Below, piece by piece: positions 17,598 through 26,306 of a DNA stretch of 64,000 bases. The notes beneath the pieces are model-generated. The model searched no databases. It saw nothing but the letters and a program-made list of their open reading frames with translations, and was not told where the DNA came from. Numbering within the stretch: position 1 is the first letter of the stretch; every line of letters starts with the position of its first letter. The DNA is from an uncultured Eubacteriales bacterium (GTDB lineage: Bacteria; Bacillota; Clostridia; Oscillospirales; Acutalibacteraceae), in NCBI GenBank assembly GCA_934486635.1, contig CAKSPZ010000002.1, positions 310,001 to 374,000 of the forward strand, written 5' to 3'. The position numbers and the translations under genes were made by a program.

Positions 17598-18176
17598 TTA
17601 GGAAACAAGATATTTACCTAATGTTTCAACGGCATTATTTTTTATAATGACATTACCTTTTTCGAAGATTCTGGCTGCAGTAATATTATTTTTACCAACA
17701 AAATCTCCATATTCACTTATAATTGCCAATAATTTAGAGGAGATAGAACCATTAAGATAAAGAACGATGTAATAATAATTTTTAAATTGAACAATTGAAC
17801 TATTAGAGAAAACAAAACTTTTATTATAAATACGTTCAATAGAATTAAAAAGACTTTCCAAATCATCGAATAAAAATACAAATGGTTTAGAGTTATTTTT
17901 TATTTTATAAATTTTACGAGATTTTTTAGAGTTGTTAGAAAGTAAAGTTACTAAAACAAAGCAACCGTTAGGTTGAGGAATAGCTTCTATTAAAAGTTTA
18001 TTATTATCGACAGAAAACCCTATTTCTTTTTTTGCACGAACTAATAAGTTTTTTATAATTTCTTTAGAATAATCATTTTTCCAGTCTAATTGTTTAAAAG
18101 TGATATTCAATAAATCTAAATCCTCGCTTGAAAGGGCAATTAATAAACGTTTTTCGTCAATTTTATCTAAAATCAT
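17598..18176 (-). CDS. mecA: MecA-like adaptor protein
   Basis: Probable ClpC substrate-recognition adaptor (MecA/YpbH family), 192 residues. The N-terminal domain has LSSEDLDLLNITFKQL and AKKEIGFSVDNNKLLIEAIP. The C-terminal domain ends GNVIIKNNAVETLGKYL, which closely follows the family's final helix. The start is ATG 18176 with GGGGGGT before it, five codons inside the longest frame. A promoter-like TTGCAC/TATTAT pair (17-base spacer, 18219-18247) lies upstream. The assignment is by motif resemblance. Confidence 0.8.
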   Translation of the reverse strand: MILDKIDEKRLLIALSSEDLDLLNITFKQLDWKNDYSKEIIKNLLVRAKKEIGFSVDNNKLLIEAIPQPNGCFVLVTLLSNNSKKSRKIYKIKNNSKPFVFLFDDLESLFNSIERIYNKSFVFSNSSIVQFKNYYYIVLYLNGSISSKLLAIISEYGDFVGKNNITAARIFEKGNVIIKNNAVETLGKYLVS

Positions 18177-18218
18177 GACGGTACCCCCCAATGCAATAAT
18201 AAAAAGTATCTTAATAAC

Positions 18219-18247
18219 ATAATATTATGGATAGTAAGAGTGTGCAA
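18219..18247 (-). promoter_or_regulatory. Putative mecA promoter
   Basis: Minus strand TTGCAC (18242-18247), 17-base spacer, TATTAT (18219-18224). Confidence 0.55.
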
Positions 18248-18335
18248 GTGGATATTTAAGGATGAGATAAATTACATAAAAAAATAAACATAAAAATGAA
18301 TAAAAAATGTAATAAAACAATAAAATCACAAATCA

Positions 18336-18364
18336 TTGACAAAAAAGAAATATAATAGTAAAAT
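18336..18364 (+). promoter_or_regulatory. Promoter of the 18400 gene
   Basis: TTGACA (18336-18341), 17-base spacer and TAAAAT (18359-18364). Confidence 0.7.
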
Positions 18365-18399
18365 TATTAAAAAATAAATTACAAGGAATAAAATGGTGA

Positions 18400-18831
18400 A
18401 TGAATATGTTTTTTGATGTTTTTTTAGGTTTAGGAATGTTAAATTTCACAACGGCGATTTTATATAAGGTGTTTTTAGGAATAGCTGTTTATAAAGATGC
18501 GACTAATAGAAAAGATAAAAATGCGGTGCTATGGACAGTATTAATTATTTTATTTGGATTAATACCGTTAATAATATATGCGGTTGTAGTATATCAAAAA
18601 GAAAAAGAACTGATACGTTGTCCGCATTGTGGAAATTTGGTTTCGAAGAAGTTCCCTGTGTGTATGTATTGCAAACAACATATAAAGGAATTTAATGAAA
18701 ATTCAATTATATCAGAAGAAGTAAAGAAATATTTAATAATAGCAGCAGTTATCTTTTTTATAAATAAAATTATATCAATAGCAATGACTTTATCAAATTA
18801 TAATAAAAATATATTTTTTAACATGTTTTAA
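18400..18831 (+). CDS. Membrane protein with internal zinc ribbon, unknown role
   Basis: 143 residues. Two N-terminal hydrophobic segments (about 5-30 and 44-65) are followed by a zinc-ribbon-like CPHCGNLVSKKFPVCMYC and a third hydrophobic segment (about 110-130). It is preceded by its own promoter and followed by the 5S rRNA promoter. I do not recognise a function. The layout (membrane helices flanking a two-CxxC knuckle) is common among uncharacterised Firmicute envelope proteins. Confidence 0.7.
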   Translation: MNMFFDVFLGLGMLNFTTAILYKVFLGIAVYKDATNRKDKNAVLWTVLIILFGLIPLIIYAVVVYQKEKELIRCPHCGNLVSKKFPVCMYCKQHIKEFNENSIISEEVKKYLIIAAVIFFINKIISIAMTLSNYNKNIFFNMF

Positions 18832-18849
18832 AAGTATTATTTTTTATAG

Positions 18850-18878
18850 TTGACAAATTATTTTTTTTATTATATAAT
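18850..18878 (+). promoter_or_regulatory. Consensus promoter of 5S rRNA gene
   Basis: TTGACA (18850-18855), exactly 17 bases, then TATAAT (18873-18878). Both elements match consensus, and the 5S gene begins about ten bases later. Confidence 0.9.
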
Positions 18879-18887
18879 GCAAATAAC

Positions 18888-19005
<118 letters not shown>

Positions 19006-19024
19006 TTATTTTTTTGTAAATAAC

Positions 19025-19081
19025 GTAATGGCCGGCATGCCTTACCTATTAACTTTATTAGTAAGGTATGCCGGCCATTAC
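19025..19081. terminator. Long hairpin after 5S rRNA
   Basis: Twenty-one pairs (19025-19045 with 19061-19081) starting GTAATGGCCGG, with one G-T wobble. It is related in sequence to 17539-17591. It probably backs up termination of the 5S transcript. Confidence 0.75.
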
Positions 19082-19096
19082 TGCTTAAATAAAAGT

Positions 19097-19138
19097 ATCA
19101 GGCGTGCCTCGCATTACATTGCGCGAGGCACGCCTGAT
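19097..19138 (-). terminator. Rubredoxin terminator, Family I hairpin
   Basis: A perfect 16-base stem (ATCAGGCGTGCCTCGC at 19097-19112 with 19123-19138) encloses a ten-base loop ATTACATTGC. This loop is three transitions away from ACTATATCGC, the reverse complement of GCGATATAGT. It lies 12 bases beyond the rubredoxin stop. Confidence 0.75.
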
Positions 19139-19150
19139 TATTATCTAACT

Positions 19151-19309
19151 TTATTCTTTTGTAAACATTTCTTTACCGGCGCCACACATAGGACAAAGCC
19201 AATCGTTAGGCAGTTCGTTAAAAGAAGTGTTTTGAGGAATACCACCTTCAGAATCACCGCGTTTGGGGTCATATAACCAACCACAAGCATCACAAATATA
19301 TTTATTCAT
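19151..19309 (-). CDS. Rubredoxin
   Basis: 52-residue mononuclear iron electron carrier. The sequence has CDACGWLYDPKRGD and CPMCGAGKEMF, the two CxxCG knuckles that bind Fe(Cys)4, plus the usual DWLCP. The ATG at 19309 follows AAGGAG. Rubredoxins pass electrons to rubrerythrin-type peroxidases (one is at 38406) and oxygen-scavenging enzymes in anaerobes. Confidence 0.97.
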   Translation of the reverse strand: MNKYICDACGWLYDPKRGDSEGGIPQNTSFNELPNDWLCPMCGAGKEMFTKE

Positions 19310-19461
19310 ATTTTAACTCCTTCTTTATTTGTATGTTAAAAACTTTTTGTTAAAATTAGTTGCATAATTTGTGTTTTTGTCAAAAAATATATTTTTTTGT
19401 AAGTTAACAACATCTTTAATGCTGTATATGTTAAAAAAACTGTTGAAAAGGTTGAAAAACA

Positions 19462-19647
19462 TTAAGTGTAATAAAAAAATGTTGATTCTAAATCGGAAAT
19501 GTATTTATATGCTTGAGTTATTGCTTTTTTATATGTGAAATCTAGGTATTGTTTGTAAGTGTTTGTAAGAAAATATCCACTTAATGAAAATATTGAAAAT
19601 ATTGTTAATAGAAGAAAAGTTTTTATAATATTTTTTGTTTTTTTCAT
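19462..19647 (-). CDS. Small membrane-anchored protein, unknown
   Basis: 61 residues. Lys-rich N-terminus, one hydrophobic helix (about residues 9-28), then a Tyr/Phe-rich tail ending TFFYYT. AAGGAG lies at proper spacing before ATG 19647, which supports real translation. No family is recognised. The codon pattern is AT-rich like its neighbours. Confidence 0.5.
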   Translation of the reverse strand: MKKTKNIIKTFLLLTIFSIFSLSGYFLTNTYKQYLDFTYKKAITQAYKYISDLESTFFYYT

Positions 19648-19744
19648 TGGTTCTCCTTATAAATTATAGTTTTTCTGAGAATAACTATTTTATTCTAAAT
19701 TTTTATGGTATATAATTTATTGTATACACATATGTTTGCTGGGA

Positions 19745-19924
19745 TTGCGCCGCAGGTCACCGTTTTTTATTTATTAGTATTTCCGAGAGTTAACTAATTT
19801 ATTATATATTTAGAAAAAAACTCTCGGAAACTAATTTTTTATAAAAACGGTGAATGTGCAAGGTCCGCTTTAAAAAGCGGACCTTGCACACTGCACACAA
19901 CGTGTGCGCCTGCGGCGCGTGCAA
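19745..19924. repeat. Family II cloverleaf element upstream of nifS
   Basis: Outer stem GCGCCGCAGG (19747-19756) pairs with 19909-19918, extended by TTGC (19745)/GCAA (19924). Arm 1 spans 19757-19853: TCACCGTTTTT at its base and TTTCCGAGAGTT/AACTCTCGGAAA at its tip. Arm 2 is a 16-base perfect stem (19855-19870/19875-19890) starting TGTGCAAGG. Arm 3 is GCACAC/GTGTGC (19893-19907). Junction gaps are 0-2 bases. It lies between divergent genes, so it is not a shared terminator, and it may lie in the nifS leader. Confidence 0.85.
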
Positions 19925-19950
19925 AGAAAAAAGCAAGGAGGCAAAAACGC

Positions 19951-21081
19951 ATGACAGAGATATATTTAGACAATGGTGCTACAACGAAACCAAGTGAATT
20001 ATGCAAAGAAAAAATTATAGAGTTACTGGAAAAAAAGTATGGAAATCCATCATCATTACATGAAAAAGGTTTTGAAGCAGAACAAGAGTTAGAGCAAGCA
20101 AGAAATATAATAGCTTCGTCGATAAAAGCAAATGCAGAAGAAATATATTTTACATCAGGAGGAACAGAAGCTAATAATATAGCTGTATTTGGTTCAGTAA
20201 AAGCAAAGAAAAAACAAGGAACTAAAATAGTGACAACAGAAATAGAACATTCATCCGTATATAATTCAATAAAGGAATTAGAAAAGGATGGATATGAAGT
20301 AATATATTTAAAACCAAATAAAGATGGAAATATAACAGAGTCTCAATTAAGAGAATCAATAGATGAAAAAACAATACTGGTAAGTGTAATGATGGTTAAC
20401 AATGAAACTGGAACAATTTTACCGGTAGATAAGATTAAAGATATAATAAAACAAAAAAAATCTCCGGCATTATTACACATAGATGCAGTACAGGCATATA
20501 GCAAGATTCCTATAAGGGTAGATAAACTAGGAGTAGATTTATTGAGTATATCAGGACACAAGGTACATGGACCCAAAGGCATTGGAGCATTATATAAAAA
20601 GAAAGGGATAAATATAATTCCGTTAACATATGGAGGAGAACAACAGAAAAAAATACGTCCGGGAACAGAACCGGTTCCGTTAATTTGTGGATTTGGTGCT
20701 GCAGTAGAAGAATTTAAGGTAAAAGAGAATTTTGATAAAGTGACGAAATTAAATAAGTATTTAAGAGCTCAAATTAAAGATATTGAAGGCATTCGTATTA
20801 ATTCAGAAGAAAATAGTTTACCGTATATAATAAATATTTCTACAAACAAAATAAAATCAGAAACGATGTTACATTATTTATCGTCTATGGGAATATATGT
20901 ATCGAGTGGGTCAGCTTGTGCAAAGGGTCAAAAAAGTAGGGTTTTAAAAGCAATGAATTTACCGGAAAAATCAATAGATACTGCTATTAGGATAAGTTTT
21001 TCAAAGTATAATACAATTGAAGAAATAGATAAATTTATATATGGTATAAAAAGTGGAATATCTAAGTTAGCACATATATAA
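19951..21081 (+). CDS. nifS: Cysteine desulfurase (NifS/IscS family)
   Basis: PLP enzyme that removes sulfur from cysteine as a persulfide. 376 residues. TSGGTEANN, HIDAVQAYSKI and SGHKVHGPKGIG contain PLP-binding residues and the Schiff-base Lys. The catalytic loop SSGSACAKGQKS carries the active Cys and is short, of the NifS/IscS type. The next gene is thiI, so sulfur is probably passed to ThiI for tRNA 4-thiouridine and thiamine synthesis, like the B. subtilis NifZ-ThiI pair. AAGGAGG precedes the ATG. Confidence 0.95.
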   Translation: MTEIYLDNGATTKPSELCKEKIIELLEKKYGNPSSLHEKGFEAEQELEQARNIIASSIKANAEEIYFTSGGTEANNIAVFGSVKAKKKQGTKIVTTEIEHSSVYNSIKELEKDGYEVIYLKPNKDGNITESQLRESIDEKTILVSVMMVNNETGTILPVDKIKDIIKQKKSPALLHIDAVQAYSKIPIRVDKLGVDLLSISGHKVHGPKGIGALYKKKGINIIPLTYGGEQQKKIRPGTEPVPLICGFGAAVEEFKVKENFDKVTKLNKYLRAQIKDIEGIRINSEENSLPYIINISTNKIKSETMLHYLSSMGIYVSSGSACAKGQKSRVLKAMNLPEKSIDTAIRISFSKYNTIEEIDKFIYGIKSGISKLAHI

Positions 21082-21101
21082 AATGAAAGGAAAAATAATA
21101 G

Positions 21102-22271
21102 ATGAAAGAAGTTATATTAATAAAATTAGGAGAAATCGTATTAAAAGGATTAAATAGGAGAAATTTTGAAGATAAACTAATTAAAACAATAAGACATAGA
21201 ATATCAAAAATAGGAAACTTTGAAATAAAAAATGTACAATCAACAATATATTTAATTCCACAAGATGAAGATTCAGATTTTGAGGAATTAAATGAAAAAG
21301 TAGGTAAGATTTTTGGCATATCTAGATATTCAAGAGCAGCTCAATGTAAAAAAGATTTAGATGAAATAAAAAATACAGCAGTAGAATATTTAAAAGATGA
21401 TTTATTAAAAGCATCTACATTTAAAGTTGAATCGAAACGAAGCGATAAAAAATTTCCACTAAAATCACCAGAAATATCAGCTTTAGTGGGAGGATACATA
21501 TTAGAGAAATATCCACATATAAAAGTTGATGTACATAATCCTGATATAACTGTTACAGTAGAAGTTAGAGATTTTGGAGCATATGTAAGAGGTGAATCTT
21601 TACCGGGAGCAGGAGGAATACCTGTAGGCACCGGAGGAAGAGCAGCTATATTGATATCGGGAGGAATAGATAGTCCGGTAGCTGCATGGATGATGGCTAA
21701 AAGAGGTGTAGAATTAATAGCAATTCATTTTGCAAGTCCACCATATACAAGTCCAAGAGCAGAACAAAAAGTAGTTTCACTTTTAAACAAAGTTTCACAA
21801 TATAGTGGAAAAATTGAAATGATTACAGTGCCATTTACAGAAATACAAGAAAAAATAAAAAATGAGTGTCCGGAAGATTTATTTACAATAATAATGAGAA
21901 GATTTATGATGAAAATATCTCAGAAAATATCTTTAAAGTATAGATGTGAAGCTTTAATAACAGGAGAAAGTTTGGGACAGGTAGCAAGTCAAACAATGAG
22001 TGCGATTTATTGCACAAATGCAGCTGCACAAATGCCGATTTTCAGACCTTTAATAGGTATGGATAAAGATGAAATTGTAAATATATCAAGAAAAATAGAT
22101 ACTTTTGATATTTCAATTTTACCTTATGAGGATTGTTGTACAGTATTTACTCCAAAACATCCTAAAACTAAACCAACATTAGATGAAGTATTAAAAGCAG
22201 AAGAAATTTTAAATTGTGATGATTTAATTAATGAAGCTATAGAAAATATTAAAATAACAAAAATTTCTTAA
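21102..22271 (+). CDS. thiI: tRNA 4-thiouridine synthase ThiI
   Basis: Adenylates tRNA U8 and inserts sulfur received from the upstream desulfurase. 389 residues with NFLD, THUMP and PP-loop domains. RDFGAYVRGES lies in THUMP, SGGIDSPVAAWMMAKRG is the PP-loop near residue 185, and ITGESLGQVASQT follows. There is no C-terminal rhodanese domain, as in most Firmicute ThiI proteins. It begins 20 bases after nifS and is clearly co-transcribed. Confidence 0.96.
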   Translation: MKEVILIKLGEIVLKGLNRRNFEDKLIKTIRHRISKIGNFEIKNVQSTIYLIPQDEDSDFEELNEKVGKIFGISRYSRAAQCKKDLDEIKNTAVEYLKDDLLKASTFKVESKRSDKKFPLKSPEISALVGGYILEKYPHIKVDVHNPDITVTVEVRDFGAYVRGESLPGAGGIPVGTGGRAAILISGGIDSPVAAWMMAKRGVELIAIHFASPPYTSPRAEQKVVSLLNKVSQYSGKIEMITVPFTEIQEKIKNECPEDLFTIIMRRFMMKISQKISLKYRCEALITGESLGQVASQTMSAIYCTNAAAQMPIFRPLIGMDKDEIVNISRKIDTFDISILPYEDCCTVFTPKHPKTKPTLDEVLKAEEILNCDDLINEAIENIKITKIS

Positions 22272-22296
22272 TTATAATAGAGAAAAGAGGGTATAA

Positions 22297-23133
22297 GTGA
22301 AGAAAATTAAAAGTTCCGATAAAATAAGAAAAATTGTTTTTGTTTTAAGTTTGATTGTATTCATAGTATCATTGGGAATATTAATTAAGTTATGTTTTGT
22401 TGATACATATGTAAATGACAGCACAATGAATGAAATAAAAAAAGTTTATTATGAATCAGATAATGAAAATAATAAACCTATGGATTTAACTTCATTACAT
22501 AACATTAATGCAGATATAAAAGGTTGGATAAAAATAAAAGATTCAAAAATAGATTATCCTGTATTACAATCCGGAACAAAATTTCCTGAATATTATCTTT
22601 ATAGAAATTATAAAAAAGAATATACCGGGTTTGGAAGTATATTTTTAGATTCATTATGTAGTATAGAAAAACCATCTAAAAATCTTATATTGTATGGACA
22701 CCATATGAGAGACAGTAGTATGTTTGGAGATTTATTAAGATATAATGATTTAAATTATTATAAGGCCAGACCAACAATTACATTTGATACTGTAATTGAA
22801 AAAGGTGAATGGAAAATTATTTCAATATTTAAAACCAATACGCTTAAAGAACAAGGTGAAATATTTAATTATTTAATAATAGACTTTAAAAATGATAAAG
22901 AGTTTCTTAAATTTATTGATGATGTTACTGCACGCTCCTTGATAAATATACCGGTAGATACAAATAAGGACGATAGATTAATAACATTATCTACTTGTTC
23001 TTATGAGATGAAGGATTTCAGAACAGTAGTTGTAGCAAGAAAAGTAAGAGACAATGAATCAAATGAAGTAAATGTAGAATTAGCATCAATAAATGAGAAT
23101 CCGTTAATGCCAACAGGATATTATAAAAAATAA
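22297..23133 (+). CDS. srtB: Class B sortase
   Basis: Membrane-anchored transpeptidase that links surface proteins to peptidoglycan. 278 residues. An N-terminal hydrophobic anchor (about 12-33) is followed by the sortase fold: WIKIKDSKIDYPVLQS, LYGHHMRDSSMFGDL with the catalytic His, and LITLSTCSYEMKDFRTVVVAR with the catalytic Cys and Arg. The start is GTG 22297 with GAGGG before it. No sorting substrate with a C-terminal signal is found in this window. Confidence 0.92.
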   Translation: MKKIKSSDKIRKIVFVLSLIVFIVSLGILIKLCFVDTYVNDSTMNEIKKVYYESDNENNKPMDLTSLHNINADIKGWIKIKDSKIDYPVLQSGTKFPEYYLYRNYKKEYTGFGSIFLDSLCSIEKPSKNLILYGHHMRDSSMFGDLLRYNDLNYYKARPTITFDTVIEKGEWKIISIFKTNTLKEQGEIFNYLIIDFKNDKEFLKFIDDVTARSLINIPVDTNKDDRLITLSTCSYEMKDFRTVVVARKVRDNESNEVNVELASINENPLMPTGYYKK

Positions 23134-23280
23134 GCACTAAAAATAGATTTAAGGTGGGTGTTTTTAAATTTTTATGTTAAACACAACAAATTACTCGAAT
23201 TTTAATTAAAAATTTAAATTTGGATACGTAAAAACAGAATTAAGCTATATAAAAAGTATTGGTGCTTTATATGCAAATAA

Positions 23281-23317
23281 AGCCGGGCCGAGTTGAAAAA
23301 ATCAACTCGGCCCGGCT
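23281..23317 (+). terminator. Hairpin after sortase gene
   Basis: AGCCGGGCCGAGTTGA (23281-23296) pairs perfectly with 23302-23317 around AAAAA. No U-run follows on the plus strand. It is 147 bases past the sortase stop. Positions 23134-23280 hold nothing recognisable. Confidence 0.65.
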
Positions 23318-23320
23318 ATC

Positions 23321-23361
23321 TATGTTAAACGGAAGGCCTGCGCAGTCTCCGCTTTAACATA
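23321..23361. repeat. Second hairpin in the sortase 3' region
   Basis: TATGTTAAA (23321-23329) pairs with TTTAACATA (23353-23361), with an inner CGGA/TCCG. The 14-base loop contains the palindrome CTGCGCAG, also seen in the hairpin at 14055. Confidence 0.6.
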
Positions 23362-23400
23362 ATATGTTTTATGCTATTTTTTGACACAACGTTATATTTT

Positions 23401-23997
23401 TTATATAGATGAATCAGTGTCATTTACGACTGTTTGTTCACCTGTGTCTTTTGTAGTGGATGGTTCTTTTTCTACAACTGGGTTATTAGCGGTTTTACTC
23501 GTTGTGCTTTTAGCTGTAGTTCTTTTTTTTGTGGTATTAATAGCTGAAGGTCCTGCTGATTTGTTCTTTTTTGTGGTAGTTGTAGTATTTTTTCTATTTG
23601 AAGTAGTTTTACTTTTTGTAGCAGTTGTTTTTGTAGGTTCTTTTTTTGCGCTATCCTCTATGTTTGATTTTGTCTTATTTTTATCTGTGTTTGTATTAAC
23701 CACAGATTCTTTTTTATCAATAGAATTACTTTGAGTTCGTTTGATGTTTTGCATGTATTTGGAGAGGCTTATTAAGATGTATGTTCCAAATATAATATAT
23801 CCTATGTTGTGAATAGTTGACATGTTAGTTACATTTGGCCAAATTTCTGTAATAATAAAATTTGCAACGATAAATAAGGCATCAAATAGAAAAAAGAAAG
23901 AAAATGAACGGTACATTGGAAATATTCTAAGTTCAGATGTGAATAAAACCGTAGAGATAAATAAAAGAATTATTGATGCAATAATTGAAAACCACAT
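23401..23997 (-). CDS. Membrane protein with Lys/Thr-rich low-complexity tail
   Basis: 198 residues. Three hydrophobic segments fill the first 80 residues. The remaining 110 are dominated by Lys, Thr, Ser and Asn, with runs such as TTTTTTKKNKSAGPS. The tail is probably disordered and perhaps nucleic-acid or wall associated. GGAGGT precedes ATG 23997. I do not recognise a family. Confidence 0.6.
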   Translation of the reverse strand: MWFSIIASIILLFISTVLFTSELRIFPMYRSFSFFFLFDALFIVANFIITEIWPNVTNMSTIHNIGYIIFGTYILISLSKYMQNIKRTQSNSIDKKESVVNTNTDKNKTKSNIEDSAKKEPTKTTATKSKTTSNRKNTTTTTKKNKSAGPSAINTTKKRTTAKSTTSKTANNPVVEKEPSTTKDTGEQTVVNDTDSSI

Positions 23998-24072
23998 TTT
24001 TTAGTACCTCCAAATAATAATTTTTATGTTTAAATTATATATTTACTGTTAATTCTTGTCAAGAATAAAAAA

Positions 24073-24204
24073 GGCCCCGAAAAATGACCATACATATAGT
24101 CATTTTTTGGGAATTCAATATTTAAGATAATATTGAATTCCCGAGGAGGGATATCCTAAAACATTAAAATATAAATTAGAGAAAGGATATCCCTCCTCGG
24201 GGCC
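24073..24204. repeat. Family II cloverleaf element
   Basis: Outer stem GGCCCCG (24073-24079) pairs with CGGGGCC (24198-24204). Arm 1 is AAAAATGAC/GTCATTTTT (24080-24107). Arm 2 is a perfect 14-base stem starting GGGAATTCAATATT (24109-24122/24129-24142). Arm 3 is AGGAGGGATATCC (24144-24156/24185-24197), also perfect. The junction has almost no unpaired bases. It lies between two leftward genes. Confidence 0.88.
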
Positions 24205-24232
24205 AATTATATAATTATAATAAGAAATCAAA

Positions 24233-24264
24233 AAGACCAATTACAAATTTTTGTAATTGGTCTT
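24233..24264 (-). terminator. Terminator of G5/3D protein gene
   Basis: AAGACCAATTACAAA pairs with TTTGTAATTGGTCTT (24250-24264), followed on the minus strand by TTTTT. It lies 12 bases beyond the stop codon. Confidence 0.85.
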
Positions 24265-24276
24265 AAACTAACAAAG

Positions 24277-25473
24277 TTAATTTAAAATATAGATTTGCTT
24301 AGTGCGTCTGCCGAAATTTCTGCATTCTTGTTCACTATCCATATATAAATCTATCATAGCGTGGCCAGCACGCATAGCTCCGCCAGTATCTGCAGCCACA
24401 CAAACGCCATAGCCTGGAATGTAAAGTTTAGTACCATATGGTATTTGCTTTGGATTAACTGCAACTAAACCTCGTCTTGCAATGTCACCGGTAGAAGTTC
24501 GTGCTCTGGAATTAGAATGATAAGCAGTACATTGACCGGTTAAAACTTTTTTATAGGAATAAGTATTTCCGTTTCCATCATTTATAGTTCCGCTATTTTC
24601 ATTTACAGAAATATTTGCTTTTTTTGTACCGACTAATTTAACTTGATTAGTAGGATTTTTCAGAGTTTTTTCAGAAATTATATCGGATTGAACTGCAACA
24701 CCATCAACGTATTTTACACGTCTGATTAATTCTTTTTCACCATTTGTACCTTGAGTTTCAATTTTTGAATCGCCTATATTCAAGGAATCAGACTTTTTAA
24801 TAACAACAGAAAAAGGAATTGATTGTTTTTCTGAAACATCTTCGTATTTAACGCGATTAATGATAATATTTAAATTTTCTTCAACAGGTTTATCTAAGGA
24901 TTCATTAATTACATCGTCTTGAGAAAGAGAAATGTTAAGAAAATTTAAAGCGTTTCCAATAGAACCTTCAGGGACATTAACTGAGCTATTATTTCCGTCA
25001 ACAGATATGTTTATATTTAAAAATCTAGAAACAGAAATTTGCATATCCGGAGTTAAAGGCTCATCTAAAGAATGAGAAATAGTATCGTGATCTTTAATAA
25101 TGATATTATTTTGAGATAAAAGTGATGATACAGTTCCGTCATTTACAATAAAACGTTGTGATTGCCCATCCCAAAAGACAGTAACAAAAAAAGCTCTTTT
25201 TATATCGACGTCAATAAAATTAGATTCATTATTGGAAACAACAACTTTATCATTATCGCCAAGGCTAATACCGGCTTGTTTTAAAACGTCATTTGTTTCC
25301 GAATATAAAGTGCGAATATTGATAATTGTATCACCGTCTTTAATTCTAAAGTTTTTGCTTAAAGCTGATACAGATACGGCTGATGATATTCCTAAACTTA
25401 CTATTAAAAATAAAGCAACTAATCGCTTAATCTTTTTGTTCGGCACATTTTTTAATTTTTCAAAAACATTCAA
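24277..25473 (-). CDS. Secreted G5 and 3D domain cell-wall protein (YabE/Rpf-like)
   Basis: 398 residues. A signal-anchor (about residues 14-40) precedes two DUF348-like ubiquitin-like repeats (for example KDGDTIINIRTLYSETNDVLKQ), a G5 domain (near IKKSDSLNIG to VAVQSDIISEKTLKNP) and a C-terminal 3D domain. That last domain has GQCTAYHSNSRARTSTGD and CVAADTGGAMRAGHAMIDLY, including the three catalytic Asp residues of the MltA-like fold. It probably remodels peptidoglycan. The start is TTG 25473, seven bases after GGAGG. Confidence 0.9.
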   Translation of the reverse strand: MNVFEKLKNVPNKKIKRLVALFLIVSLGISSAVSVSALSKNFRIKDGDTIINIRTLYSETNDVLKQAGISLGDNDKVVVSNNESNFIDVDIKRAFFVTVFWDGQSQRFIVNDGTVSSLLSQNNIIIKDHDTISHSLDEPLTPDMQISVSRFLNINISVDGNNSSVNVPEGSIGNALNFLNISLSQDDVINESLDKPVEENLNIIINRVKYEDVSEKQSIPFSVVIKKSDSLNIGDSKIETQGTNGEKELIRRVKYVDGVAVQSDIISEKTLKNPTNQVKLVGTKKANISVNENSGTINDGNGNTYSYKKVLTGQCTAYHSNSRARTSTGDIARRGLVAVNPKQIPYGTKLYIPGYGVCVAADTGGAMRAGHAMIDLYMDSEQECRNFGRRTKQIYILN

Positions 25474-25573
25474 AAAAATTCCTCCATTTCGAGATCTTTT
25501 CAAGCATAAATATGTTTAGATAAGAATTTGAATAAACGTATTTTTCTCTGCCCGAATTAATCCAACATTGACC

Positions 25574-25602
25574 ATTATAAAGCCTATAATTACAAATGTC
25601 AA
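25574..25602 (-). promoter_or_regulatory. Consensus promoter of G5/3D gene
   Basis: Minus strand TTGACA (25597-25602), 17 bases, TATAAT (25574-25579): a full consensus. The leader to the TTG start is about 95 bases and shows no recognisable c-di-AMP (ydaO-type) riboswitch. Confidence 0.88.
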
Positions 25603-25744
25603 AAGGAATAGCAAATGTTTTTTAGTATTGTTTAACAAAAAAGTATAAATTTATTATTAAATTAGTTCCTTAAAATCTCCTTGTAAAAAACAAAAAATGT
25701 AAAATTATGGAATAAAGTTTGTGCAAGTAGCAAGAAAATTAATA

Positions 25745-25771
25745 GTTACATAAAAGTTACAATTTGTTACA
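25745..25771 (-). promoter_or_regulatory. Three TGTAAC direct repeats, WalR-box-like
   Basis: On the minus strand TGTAAC occurs at 25745-25750, 25756-25761 and 25766-25771, with spacers of 5 and 4 bases. This matches the WalR (YycF) consensus of two TGTWAH words five bases apart. A fourth copy is at 25949-25954. They lie about 145 bases upstream of the promoter of a 3D-domain wall protein, and such genes (yocH) are WalR targets in B. subtilis. The distance is larger than usual. Confidence 0.45.
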
Positions 25772-26256
25772 TAAACTTAAATATGAAATATAAGGGAAAA
25801 TATTTAATTTTCAGGTGATATAGGTGCTATTTTGCTGTTTAGAAATTTTATTATTACAAGGTTGTAAGTTAGGAATTATAAAAATACATATAATACAGAT
25901 TGAGTATATGTAAAAAGTTTTTTACATATACTATATACTTGGCTAAATGTTACATAAAAAATGAATTAGAAATACATTTAGTTGCGCGGTTATGTTATAT
26001 CATAAAGTAAAAAAGGATGCTTATTTTGGCATCATTTAACAATATACAAATAAAACTCATTATCTATGTATAACATGAAAATAAAACGGGTTAAAAAAAG
26101 AATTTCAAAGGAAAGTAGAAAAAGTTATCACCTAATTGGTATGTAAAAAATAATATTTTTGATTTTTGTGCCAGCATCAGACTAATATGTTTATTCGGTT
26201 TCTATAATGTGTTCACTATTCATTTTTTACTATATAAATAACGAGTTTTAGATATA
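25772..26256. other. AT-rich intergenic region without recognisable gene
   Basis: Apart from the palindrome at 25903-25932 and one TGTAAC word, I see no coding frame with a ribosome site, no tRNA and no convincing structured RNA here. Stop codons are dense in all frames. It separates two leftward genes. Confidence 0.6.
25903..25932. repeat. Near-perfect 30-bp palindrome
   Basis: AGTATATGTAAAAA (25903-25916) and TTTTTACATATACT (25919-25932) are exact complements separated by two bases. It contains a TGTAAA word on each strand and could be an operator or a cruciform-prone site. It has no terminator-like tail. Confidence 0.6.
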
Positions 26257-26283
26257 AAAAAACCGCATAAGAATGCGGGTTTT
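26257..26283 (-). terminator. Terminator of rplM-rpsI operon
   Basis: On the minus strand, CCGCAT/ATGCGG around TTCT is followed by TTTTTTT. It lies 24 bases beyond the rpsI stop. Confidence 0.8.
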
Positions 26284-26306
26284 CAAAAGTATTAATTTCC
26301 TTTTTA

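Noticed and set aside
25474..25573. c-di-AMP (ydaO/yuaA) riboswitch before the G5/3D gene
   Set aside because: The leader is under 100 bases and lacks the conserved stems and purine-rich motifs of that class.
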